Source: Cinclus cinclus
Lineage: Eukaryota > Chordata > Aves > Passeriformes > Cinclidae
NCBI RefSeq assembly: GCF_963662255.1
Contig: NC_085050.1
Coordinates: forward strand, 19,281,662-19,345,661
Direction of reading: 5' to 3'
DNA: 64,000 bases
Position 1 is the first letter of the stretch. Each line of letters begins with the position of its first letter. The notes under the pieces are model-generated. The model did no database searches. It was not told the origin of the DNA and saw only the letters and a program-made list of their open reading frames with translations. Positions 48,601 through 59,102 of this stretch are shown piece after piece. The translations under genes were made by a program, and so were the position numbers.

Positions 48601-50021
48601 AATAGGATTGTTAGATGAAGTAACAGATGTACTATAACAGGTGTAATAACAGCAAGTAATTATTCATTTGTTGAATATCTCCAATCAGGCTAGGACCTGT
48701 TTTTTTTCCAGAAGTCAGAACAGTCAACCTTTGTCAGTAAAATACATGTTATTTAATTGAAGTATTTAGTAATTTCTTCATACTTTCATTTGTGAGTTAC
48801 CCAAAAATTACTCTAAAGCTTTCTGGAAATTAAGGTCCAAGATGTTCTATTAATAACAAATTTTATGAAAAAAACTCTCTTGCATAAAACCAAGCTTTAG
48901 ACATGCCTAATCTATTTTAAATAAGTCTATAACTTTGGTAAAACTTAGATTATACATTAGAAGAAAGTTTCTCTAGGTGACCTTTGAGAGTTCTAGGTTG
49001 AATATAGGAAATAAACCAGTATATAATTTTTAATAAATTTGATCTATTATTACATCTCTAACAGAGTTTTCTATCTTTTTTACAATACTTTTTTCCTATC
49101 TTTTACCTTTGGCATTCCCATCCTAAATGGCTTGATTATATTAATTAGCTGCTACCTGAAAAGACACAGCAAATTCACATTTCGCTTTTCATTATTCTTT
49201 AGTAAAATGAAAAATATAACTGCTTATTTACTTATGAATGGACATAAATTTAGACACCATCAGAGTGACAGATGACATTTTCAGAAAATTATGAGTGACT
49301 GAAGAATTAGTCTGTGTTGGCTCCAGTTTCTTAAAGTCAGCAATTAATAAGCAGTGTTTATACAGTATGCATCCAGTTAGAGTTTCCTCATTGTGCTCTG
49401 ACCAGACTCTGGCATAAGACATATTGACATAACTGGTGTACTTCAGAATAAATGTAGGTTTATTCACTTTGCATTTGAACAATGCCATGTTCATCTGCTT
49501 CCTACATACACTGAACAATAGGTTACTCATTCTTCAATTTCCTAAGTCACTGACTATTCTTAATAATGTCAGTGACTAGTAGGCATTCAACAAACTGTTC
49601 CAGAGACACCATCCAGAGTTACCCCTTATTTCTAGCACACCTTAACTGTATAGTAAAAATGGAAAAATCTGGTTCTCCTGAACAAGTTCTTGGAATGCAC
49701 CTCCAGAAGTGTTATTCTTCATTCTTAGTCAAATAATTTACAACTCCTTATCTACACTAACAAGAGAGAAAGAAGAATTATTATAATTATATAATAATTA
49801 TATGATGAATTATAATGATGGAAGATGCTAATAATAGCTCAAAACCTAAGATAGCACTGAGTTTAGACATATAGAGAAACAATCCACATTAGGTGTTAAA
49901 CACTATCATGTCCCCAAGCACTTCTTTGAACATCCCAAGATAGAAAAAAAAATTTGTAATACTCTTTTAGAAAACTCATTTAAATATGTAATATATGTTA
50001 ACATCTAGTTTTTTCATAATA
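45614..50021. other. AT-rich noncoding stretch
   Basis: No gene or named repeat was seen. It contains a perfect 12-bp inverted repeat (45965-45999), an ATTT/ATTC-rich run (about 48430-48462) and an AT-rich hairpin (49776-49799). The part at 48110-48360 is rich in TTAATTA-type strings. Confidence 0.5.
45965..45999. repeat. Perfect 12-bp inverted repeat, 11-nt loop
   Basis: AGAACAAGGCTT (45965-45976) and AAGCCTTGTTCT (45988-45999) are exact reverse complements around the loop CCAGCCATCTC. Pairing does not extend beyond the 12 bases, so a microRNA precursor is unlikely. Confidence 0.9.
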
Positions 50022-50210
50022 AGGGTGATGAAACACTAGAACAGAGAAGTTGCCCAGAGAAGTGGTAGATGCTTCATCCCTGCAAATGTTCAAGGTCAGA
50101 TTGGATGGAGCTCTAAGAAACATTCTCTATTTGAACCTGCCTATGGCAGGTAGTTGGACCAGATGACCTTTCAAGGTTCATTCTAACCCAAACTATTTTA
50201 TTGATTCTTC
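50022..50210 (+). mobile_element. CR1 LINE 3'-end fragment (sense)
   Basis: A sense CR1 3' UTR: AGGGTGATGAAACACTAGAA, AGTTGCCCAGAGAAGTGG, TCAAGGTCAGATTGGATGGA, TTGGACCAGATGACCTTTCA and a degraded tail (ATTTTATTGATTCTTC). It is about 190 bases long and 5'-truncated. Confidence 0.9.
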
Positions 50211-51469
50211 AGTTCTATAGATTCTCAGTAGAGCTAAGTTACAGAGGTCTCTAACAGCACATTGAAATTCTCCTCAGTTTATCATCACTTGGAATGAACC
50301 TAAGAATATTATTCTAATATTTCTTTATATTCCATCTGAATCAAAGTGTACAAAGATCTTTCTGTTGCTTAGCAGTACTGGTATTCCCAAAACCTGTGGT
50401 TGCAGCTATACACAAGGATATAAAGGTACTTAGAGAAGCAAGTATTGAAAACACTGTCCCTCTGTGATGGGTGTACTCAAGACATTAATCAATCTAGCAG
50501 TAATTCTGTACCATCTCTGAAGAGATAGAGGCCTAAGCAAGTATTGTGCAAAGCGCATATCTAGTTCCAATCTGTTCTCTGAAAACCTGTGAAGAAACAC
50601 CCACACAGTGAGTTTGGAGCACCATCCATGTGACTGACATGAATGGTTTTCCAAGGCTCATTTATCAAGGAAAAAAAAATGAGTCTCATGCTATCTTTCT
50701 CATTGCATGCAATCTAACTACAAGCTAACCACTTTATTCCATGAATACAACAGCCTAAGCAAGCTTTCTTTGAACTCCTCCTGCTCAGGAGCTGGCTGCA
50801 TCTGAGCTGGGAGATGTGTCTGAGGTGGCTGCTGTCTCCTGAGCTGGGACACCTCTCAAGGCTGCTCATTGATGGAAACACCTCTTGTAAACTGTGGATC
50901 TTTGGTCAGTGACTGACATCACATAGACCTATATATTATAGTGTGCTAAGATTCTGTATTGATAACTTTGATTTTGTCCTGATAACTTTGATTCTCACTT
51001 GGTAGTTTTGAATAATTTTTACATTATCTGTGAAGTAATACAGTGAACATTGTAATCAAACTGTTAAGTCACACTTTTATAATATATTTCAATATAAGTT
51101 GTTTTTCTGATACTTTTTGATGTTTCTTTGAGCCATCTAAATCACTCATTTGTGAAACCGTCTACATGACTGTAGAGTTTTTTATCTTTTAGCCTTTCTA
51201 ATGAAGCATATTCTGTCTTACTATTACAAGCTGCAATGATAGATGTTGATTGTTTAAAAACACCTTGCTATCACAAATTAAATTCAAGAGTAGGAAAACA
51301 GACAACTATTTGGATCTGTTTGTTTTGATTTGATTTAGTTGTTCTACCAATTTACATTAATTTAAAATGTTGAAAGTGGGTAACAAATATATAAACACTT
51401 CTGGCATCTATTCTCAATGTATGAGCTGAGGCAGCGGTCAGTGGAGAGATCCCAGGCAATTTCATTCTT
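50211..51469. other. AT-rich noncoding stretch
   Basis: No gene was seen. A GC-richer patch at 50780-50850 holds a 9-bp inverted repeat (GCTCAGGAG at 50783-50791, CTCCTGAGC at 50836-50844) around repeated GAGCTGG strings. Confidence 0.5.
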
Positions 51470-51745
51470 TGATAGAAATTCTGGCAAAGCCCAGACTTCC
51501 CTTGCAAGCTTGGTGCTAATGCTGCATTTCTCTCTTACATTTAACTCTGCCAAAACCCAGCATCTGCTCCCATATAGGGTGTTGACAGTTGAAGCATTTT
51601 TCCATTGTGTTGTAACTCTGCCGAGACCTGGCATCTGCTCACAAATAGAGGTGTTGACAGTTGGAGCTCTAGCACTTTCCCTTTGTGCATCAACTCTGTG
51701 GAAATCTGGCATCTGCTGACACACACATGTTTTGACAGCAAAAAA
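51470..51745. repeat. Degenerate 71/78-bp tandem repeat, about 3 units
   Basis: AACTCTGCCAAAACCCAGCATCTGCTC at about 51543 recurs as AACTCTGCCGAGACCTGGCATCTGCTC at about 51614 and AACTCTGTGGAAATCTGGCATCTGCTG at about 51692. Each is followed by a GTTGACAG- or TTTTGACAG-type string. The spacings are about 71 and 78 bases, the difference being an insertion of about 7 bases (GCTCTAG-like). A weaker fourth unit may precede them from about 51470. Open frames on both strands (72-120 codons) arise because the repeat lacks stops, not because it is coding. Confidence 0.85.
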
Positions 51746-53809
51746 CTACAGTCTAACACTAAGTTACTTCAGTGTAGGGGAACATGTGTAGTCATTATTT
51801 TGGAGGGAGACTACTTTCACATGACATCAAATCCAAGAGATCAGAAGATATAATAGGTATAGGGCTTGGAGAATCTTTTAGCAACCAGAAGTTTTCACAG
51901 GATCAGCATACTATGATCTATATGGAATTTTTTTCCTTCATAACATGTACCAGGAGAAAGTGAACCAGCAACTCCAAAGACTCAGCTTTACACTTTTTCC
52001 CCATGACTTAGGCAGTTCCTCTGTGAGTGCTTGATACCTGAGTAAGATAATTTCTGTTTCTTGCTGCTCTGAACAGCAGAACTACTGTGGTCTTGTTACT
52101 TTCTGTTGGAGCTTGTCTTGAATCCTCAGCCATTTTTAAGGTCTTAGTAACCTTTAAACCTTTCCTCTACATTTTAATGGCATCTTCATGAGAAACACAC
52201 TGAACTGTAGTTCAGTAACTTTAACACATATTTTTTCTGAACTATGATGTGAAAGCAGAGTACCTATACTCTATTTTAGGAAAAACAGATGACTAAGTAA
52301 GTCACTTCTCCCAGATGTATTTTGCTTTTATTTTTTTTTTTAATTTTTATTGTTTTTACAACTAGGTCTGCAAAAATTTATTTCTATAATAAAGTTTATC
52401 ATTTGTTATAGAAATTAGTCCAAAAGGATTCTTAGATATCTTAGTCTTAAGGTACAAAATATGAAGCAAAAAAACTAAGAGAAGCTACATTTTTTTTCTT
52501 TAGATTTCTTCCTTTGAAACAAATTGGGAAAGTGAACAGTGAAAACAAACAGTTCTTAAGAAAGAAAACACAATTTTGTGTGACATCATTGCTGTAACAG
52601 TACATAAGTACCATACTGGGAATATGATGCTTTTTAACTATTGCTATCTGAATTTCAGATTTTAAAAATACTTAAATTATATTGTGGACACAAAAATTAA
52701 TGGAAGTAAATACATAAAACCAGAAAAAATGTAGCAAACAGACTTGCTCTGAAAAATAAAGCTCTGACATATACAAAATTAAACTTAGATATGCTTATAT
52801 TCACATATTTTTTACTTGAACCTAGGACTACTCCATTAGTATTTCTTTACTTGACATTCAGTGTTAATTTATACATGAAAACAGAAAACCCAAGATGAAT
52901 AAGTAGGGATTAGGGGTATTAAATATGTCAGGCTTTGAAAGCTTTATAATAGGTATTTTTTAAATGGTAATATGAATTTATTAACTCCTGAACTAGTTTC
53001 ACAGTCTTTATGATGCAGCATATGAAAAATAAATGCCAGAGTTATACCTTAGAACCTTGCTGCCATAAGTTATATTCTACTATTTAGATATATTTACCCA
53101 CAGAACTATATTTGTAGCTATGCATAAATGTATACACATACACGTACATTTATATCCTATGCAGATGATATGCATACACATGTGAACGTGCACTTCTAAA
53201 CAGTTTCCATTTTTAGAACTTAGTAAGTTTTGCATGTGAATTTTTAAACACCATACCATGCAAGACTCCTTCCATCGTGTTTTTTCGTCAGAACATGTTG
53301 TCCTGGATAATGTTAACACAGGCCAAGATGGAAACATTTACTTTCAACCAGAAAATCTATGCCTCTTTCATTGCTGTAATTTCAATCCATGACTTACATC
53401 AGACAGTTGTTTGTTAACTGCTACATACAGAGAGATGATTCAAGTGGTGTCTAGCCAGCCACCCAAGAGCTGGATGGTTGCCTGGAGACTAAATTTCAGT
53501 GTTCAGAATCTGCCTCTTTTAACAGGAAAGAACAAAAAATTGCAGCTCACTCTAAATACGATACTAAGCAACCATACAGACAGTGTCGGTTTTAAGTGTT
53601 ATTATTAAGGTATACCGCATCCTGAAATTACAGGCAAGTGTAAAGCAGAACATAAGAGTTTGTGCATATTCACCACATCTCTCCCCATGCTAATAAGAAA
53701 TTCAGAGCTCAGATTAGATATTTTCATGACTGAGCCACATTTTGCCTTTATCTTCAGTATCTTCAGCTTTCCTTTGTCACCCTAATCTCAACTTCTTATT
53801 GCATGCCAT
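51746..53809. other. AT-rich noncoding stretch
   Basis: No gene or repeat was named. T-runs occur at 52328-52345, and a CA/TA-rich region lies at 53110-53185. Confidence 0.5.
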
Positions 53810-53880
53810 AAGATCATAGGATAATTCAGGTTGTAAAAAAACTGAGGAGACTGAGTATTACAGTTCCCTGCCTTAAGCAA
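53810..53880 (-). mobile_element. CR1 3'-terminal stub (antisense)
   Basis: AGATCATAGGATAATTCAGGTTG followed by GTTCCCTGCCTTAAGCAA-like sequence is the reversed 3' end of CR1. It is very short and diverged. Confidence 0.55.
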
Positions 53881-54769
53881 TGGTAGGTAGTTTTGTTCTT
53901 ATTCATCACATCACAGAGACATTCACCCTTGTTACATACCTGAACATTTATTTCAAACCAAAAATCACACCAACTGATGTTATAAAACTTACCAAATATA
54001 GTTTCTAAGATTGTTATACTAAGACAATTCTGATGAACAGCATGACACTACAGAAGATATGTTTTCTGCAGATGTTCTCTGAAACTACAGGCAAACCACA
54101 AACAAGGCTTTCCAAACTTTTTCACTGAATAAATTGCCCAATTTCTATGATTTAAGTCTAGCCAAATGCCCTTTTAAAGCAAAATACATTTTGATTATTT
54201 ATGCAAATAGAACAAGTATTTTGAAAATGTACTAACTTGATTTTTAAATAAAATCAGCCCAAATTAACCCCCAGAATTGTCAGTGTTGAATCACAAAGCA
54301 TTTTAGGAAGATTAGAGAAAATAACAGCATGTTCCAAATTTAGGCATTTCCCTATACTCATATTCCATTATCTCTGCCTTTTTCTAAGGCTTTGATTTTG
54401 GTTTGTCTGTGTTTTCAGAGGAAGTTGCTGTCTTGTTTCAATGAGGACTCTGTTCAGGTATTTTTCAACACAGCTACTTTTGGTTTGCTGTATGACAGGA
54501 AAATGCTATTGGTCATCTTTGTTAATATGAATTAAGTACTTTGTCTCAAAGCAGCTATGACTAAATGCTCCTTGCTCACCACTTCAAAACAAGCTGGTCT
54601 TACAGAATACCTAGCTAAAATCACTTCCATTGTTAAGACCACAAAACTGGCTGTTTGTTTTTGCACAGGAGTACCTCTGCAGAATACAAGTGACTGAAAC
54701 ATATCTGCCACTTCTGTAGACCTGCCAGGCTGGGTGACAGTGTCACCTTGGCTGACCTTAATTAGATGT
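53881..54769. other. AT-rich noncoding stretch
   Basis: No gene or recognisable repeat was seen. Base composition shifts sharply to GC-rich at 54770. Confidence 0.5.
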
Positions 54770-55331
54770 CAGTGCCCAGCCTGTCCCACAGCCACATCGG
54801 GCCTCACTGCCCGGCCTGTCCCACAGCCACAGCCGGGCCTCACTGCCCAGCCTGTCCCACTGCCACATCGGGCCTCACTGCCCAGCCTGTCCCACTGCCA
54901 CATCGGGCCTCACTGCCCGGCCTGTCCCACTGCCACATCGGGCCTCACTGCCCGGCCTGTCCCACTGCCACATCGGGCCTCACTGCCCGGCCTGTCCCAC
55001 TGCCACATCGGGCCTCACTGCCCAGCCTGTCCCACTGCCACAGCCGGGCCTCACTGCCCAGCCTGTCCCACTGCCACATCGGGCCTCACTGCCCGGCCTG
55101 TCCCACAGCCACATCGGGCCTCACTGCCCGGCCTGTCCCACTGCCACATCGGGCCTCACTGCCCGGCCTGTCCCACTGCCACATCGGGCCTCACTGCCCG
55201 GCCTGTCCCACAGCCACAGCCGGGCCTCACTGCCCGGCCTGTCCCACAGCCACAGCCGGGCCTCACTGCCCGGCCTGTCCCACAGCCACATTGGGCCTCA
55301 CTGCACAGTCCATCCTGCTGCCACAGCCGGT
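54770..55331. repeat. GC-rich minisatellite, 35/36-bp unit, 15 copies plus one diverged
   Basis: Fifteen head-to-tail units run from 54770 to 55298 and a diverged sixteenth to about 55331. The core is CACTGCCCGGCCTGTCCCAC plus YGCCACATCGGGCCT (35 bases), 25 of 35 bases being G or C. Four units (2, 8, 13 and 14) carry CACAGCCGGGCCT and are 36 bases. Units also vary at CCCAG/CCCGG and CACAG/CACTG positions. Because 35 is not a multiple of 3, frames rotate through the array. This yields three long stop-free frames (208 and 235 codons on plus) that are artefacts. The minus strand is G-rich with two GGG runs per unit. Confidence 0.97.
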
Positions 55332-55560
55332 GCCAGCTGGGCACTCAGCCCCATCCTTAGGCACCTCCCTGGGCTGCAGCCAGGCCGGGGCTGGGCTGGG
55401 CCGTGGACCTGTGGGTAGTCCCAGTGCAGCAGGGCCCATGGCTGGGGCAGCCTGGCTGCAGCAGTGCGGGTAGAGGGACTCACAGCGCTGGGGGCAGAGA
55501 TGTGGCCCTGGGGTTTTGGGGCAGCCATGGAGAGACATTAGTAGTCTGAGAGGGATCCCA
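55332..55560. other. GC-rich flank of the minisatellite
   Basis: About 230 bases remain GC-rich after the array, with CAGGCCGGGGCTGGGCTGGG and GGCTGGGGCAGCCTGGCTGC, before composition returns to AT-rich. No promoter, exon or LTR signature was recognised. Minus-strand frames of 76-91 codons reflect the absence of AT-rich stops. Confidence 0.6.
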
Positions 55561-57464
55561 GGGTCTGATGGGCTCTGCCATGGAAAATGAGATGATGTAA
55601 ATGCAACATGCCTTACTTCTGATGTGAATGCTTGACTTATAAGATCATATTATTATATTACTATGACTGTGTCATAAACTTGTGAATTTTATTTCTAAAA
55701 AGTATTATGTGGGTATCTTTGTTACTCTGCACTGAGGTACTTTTCATGGAAAGGAACCGTGTCATCTTCCAGCTTCCCAGCTTCCTCTGTTTGCTGAAAT
55801 AATTTTAATAATTCTAGCAAACTAATTTGTCTCTTTGAACTTTCCTGAATTCTGTCAACTTCTTTTCTATTTTCTCTCTTCCTTACAAGTCACCTTGTCT
55901 GTTTATTTTCTGAGATCCTTGAAATATTCAGAATAGCAGGTTAGTATGTATGTATTTCCTTGTCTTTACTATCAAAGTGTATTCAGTTTTTTACCAGCAG
56001 TATGTTTCATTTTCTGAGCTATTTTTGAAAATGTATCCTTTCTTACACTCTAGTCTGCCAGTCCTTTATGTTCCCTGTTTTTATGAAAATCATTCCATTT
56101 TCTCCTGTGCATCCTGTGTGTTTCCAACCTCCAGTTTCCTGAAAATTTAAATCTGCATTCATATGCCATATTCTGGCTTTTACATTTTCCTTTTTTCAGT
56201 CAATTTCTGTGGAGTCTTCCACTGAAAAAGTGTATCTCAAATGATATATTTCTTGAGTATTTCTCCTTGTTTTTATCTCTTACTTCCGACTTTTATATAT
56301 TTTCTATTTTGCTTCCATTGAATCTGTATAATTTGCTACCATACTTCTTGATTAAATTACTTCAACTTTTTCAAATTCACTATGGCATTTCTTCTATAGT
56401 CTTACATGATTCCGATTTGGATTACCGATAGTATGATTTCCATAAAGGTTTGTTAGATTGTTTCTTTGGGTTTCTTTTTCTGTGTTTGCTACTATCAAAG
56501 CTTTATAAGCTGAATGTCTCTTCCAGTGTAAGTTATCTGCTTCAGCTTCTGTAAATTTCTCAATAGCCAAACAATTTTATGAGGCTTGGCTTTCTTGGAA
56601 TATGGTCTTATTTCCTTTTGGTATGCTAATAAATTGCACATCGGTTTTCCTATGTTGAATCTGTCTCTCTACCGGTATCACTACTCATTTAGTGTTCAAA
56701 AATCTGTCAGCCATGAGTTTTGGCTTGCAGAAAGCTTGCTCAGAGCCTGGATAATAAGTAATGACACATGATTTACATTTTGATTGAAAGATCCAGCTCA
56801 ATACACTCCATATGCATGCCAATTGGTATGATCTGACAGGAGAGCTGGTCAGCTTTTCATTTCCTTTTGTCTTCCCTGGCTGTAAACAAATGTTTCATAA
56901 ACCATATTACTTCCTAGAAAGAAAAAGTCAGTTAGAATACTAAGGACCTTTTCAAGGACATCTTAATCTCTGCCACTTATTTTTAGTCAGTAAATTGTCT
57001 TCTACATCACTGCCCATGCAGTGAAGATGGAATGCAACTTCTAAAGTACTTTTGATTTTAGTGTATCCAACATTCATGTGCTTCCTCATTTCCAACATTG
57101 TTGAACAACGTCTCTGTTGTAGCAAGAACATAATGCTTGAAATAGAGCTACTGCAAATATCCGATCACTTTATACCTCTTTCGTTCTGGTTCTGCCTCTA
57201 AGCTTTTCTTCCTTAGTCATTGTTTCACTGTAATGTGTTAAAATTTGTTCTTACTCAATTGTTATGATTTTGTTGCCTCAGATTTTATGACCTATTCTCT
57301 TTTACTTAGTGTTAAATGTCTTGAATCTTTGTATAAACGATGACATCCAAGTGAACAAAAGTTTTATACTATGAGATGGTTGCCGTTGGATGAAGTACCT
57401 TTGAAGAGGTGTCTGCTAACAACTGTAGTCCCACAGCTGGAAGATGAAAGATCTTCTTGTAATC
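55561..57464. other. AT-rich noncoding stretch
   Basis: No gene or named repeat was seen. It is T-rich on the plus strand for long stretches. Confidence 0.5.
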
Positions 57465-57746
57465 AAATAATCATGGAAGGGCCTGCATTGGAAGGGACCT
57501 TACAGATCATCAAATGCAAACTCCCCTGCCATGGGCAGGGACACCTTCTACTACACCAGGTTGCTCAGAGGCCCATCCAACCTAGCCTTGAACATTATCA
57601 GGGACAGGGAATCCACAGCATTTCTGGGCAGCATGTTTGAGTGCATCACCACCCACAGAAGTGGAGATTTTCTTCCTAATATCTGATCTAAGCCTACTCT
57701 CTGTCAGTTTAAAGCCATTTCCTCATTCACCCTTGTCTTGCATGTT
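57465..57746 (-). mobile_element. CR1 LINE 3' part, left half of a split copy (antisense)
   Basis: Antisense CR1: AATCATGGAAGGGCCTGCAT, CCCCTGCCATGGGCAGGGAC, AACCTAGCCTTGAACATTAT, then TTCCTAATATCTGATCTAAG and CAGTTTAAAGCCATTTCC. It stops abruptly at ATGTT, where a solo LTR is inserted. The reading resumes at 58571. Confidence 0.92.
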
Positions 57747-58570
57747 TGTCTTGGGGTAATTTACAGTGGTAGTCTATTCCCTGATCCTCTGCTTTATGCC
57801 CAAAATGGTTGCTGTATCTTTAAGGCGTGTCCAGGGGAGTGGGCAGCCTTGGGCTCACTGGTGGGCTTTTTCAAGGCATCACTCTCCAGGTGTCTGGGGG
57901 ACAGCATGCTCTGGGGTTTTTTGCTTGGCTAGCTTGGTTTTTGTTAGCCCAGACAGGAAGTTTTCTCTCCCCTGGCCTTGGAGAATCTGAAGCAGCGATC
58001 CTTTGACAACTTTTTGAGGTTAACTGGACAGCTTGTTTAGTCCAAGATCAGAGAAAACAGGATCTGTGGGCGAAGGGTTGGTCAGGATGGGCGGCATGGC
58101 CCTTCATCCCAGGAAGGCTGAGCAAAGGAGAGAGGGCACTCCAATGGCTCTGGCCCATCTGCTTCATCTGTTGTGGAGAGTGAATTGAAGTCAGAGAGGC
58201 CGCAGGTTTTCATCTCTTTCCCTGAGCTGCTGCATTAATCTCCTGTTTGTTTGTTTTTCCCTGAGAGAAAAGCCCACACCATCTTCTACTATGTAGTGTG
58301 AGCTAGAGTTATTTTTCTTCCCTGGTACTTTGGGTTTTTATTCCAGTGTGTGTGAGGGGGGGTAAGGTCTGACAATTTAATATCTAGCATTTATTTTCAT
58401 TTTTCCCATGCCTTGTGGCCATTCTGCTTGTCAATACACTGTTCAGATTTTTTTCACTTTCATCCACTAGTATTCACTTCCTAATGGTGGAAAGAGATTC
58501 TTGGAACTGTTATAGAGAAGACAACTAATTCCAGAGTGTTTTCTCCTAAATCTGTCCCTAAATTGAGACA
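57747..58570 (+). mobile_element. Solo ERVL-type LTR with exact 5-bp target duplication
   Basis: About 824 bases starting TGTCTTGGGGTAATTTACAG and ending CCTAAATTGAGACA, with terminal inverted TGTCT/AGACA. It is flanked by ATGTT on both sides (57742-57746 and 58571-58575). A 5-bp duplication is typical of ERVL-class insertions. An AATACA near 58432, followed by CTGTTCAGATTTTTTTCAC, may be a decayed poly(A) signal and is the basis for choosing the plus strand. No internal region is present. Frames at 57738-57990 are shadows. Confidence 0.9.
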
Positions 58571-58625
58571 ATGTTCTTGTAAATAGTCTCTCCCTAGCCA
58601 GTCAATTTATTCTCTTGGGCGCCAC
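58571..58625 (-). mobile_element. CR1 LINE, right half of the split copy (antisense)
   Basis: Immediately after the LTR, CTTGTAAATAGTCTCTCCCT and ATTCTCTTGGGCGCC continue the CR1 sequence that was interrupted at 57746. It fades after about 58625. Confidence 0.75.
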
Positions 58626-58827
58626 ATTGATGATTACTTTGGAGTGAAACTTCACTGGATAGCATGTACTTCACTTTCTTTTTTCTTTAAATATTTTTTT
58701 TAATTTTCTCTGATTTCGTTTTCTTTGACAGAGAAAGAGATCAAGATAGTTGTAATTTTGATAAAAATTTAAGGGGATATGTACCTTATACCACTCTGGT
58801 TTATGAATGTCAATACTGGATAGGCAC

Positions 58828-59102
58828 GAAGTGTCTAGGATGAGAAGAAATGTCCTCAAATTTATCTAGGAGAGTTTTCAATTGGACTTTAGGAAAAATA
58901 TTTACTGAAAGTGTAATCAAGCATTAAGACAGACTGCCAAGGAAAGTGGTCAAGCCACCATCGCTGGAGATTTTGAAAAGTCTCAGAGATGCAGCACTTA
59001 GAGACATGGTTTAGTGGTGGACTTGTCCATGTTAGGTTTACAGAGGGCCTCAAGAATTTTAAAGATTTTTCCCAAACTAAATGATTCTGTGATTGTATGT
59101 TT
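58828..59102 (+). mobile_element. CR1 LINE 3'-end fragment (sense)
   Basis: Sense CR1: AGGATGAGAAGAAATGTCCT, ATTTACTGAAAGTGTAATCA, GACTGCCAAGGAAAGTGG, GACATGGTTTAGTGGTGGAC, and a good terminus (AAATGATTCTGTGATTGTATG). It is in the opposite orientation to the split CR1 some 200 bases to its left. Confidence 0.92.

Noticed and set aside
54734..55473. Long proline/histidine-rich open frames (208 and 235 codons) that look like a repeat protein.
   Set aside because: They are produced by the 35/36-bp minisatellite. The unit is not a multiple of three, so the frame rotates, all frames stay open, and similar frames occur on the other strand.
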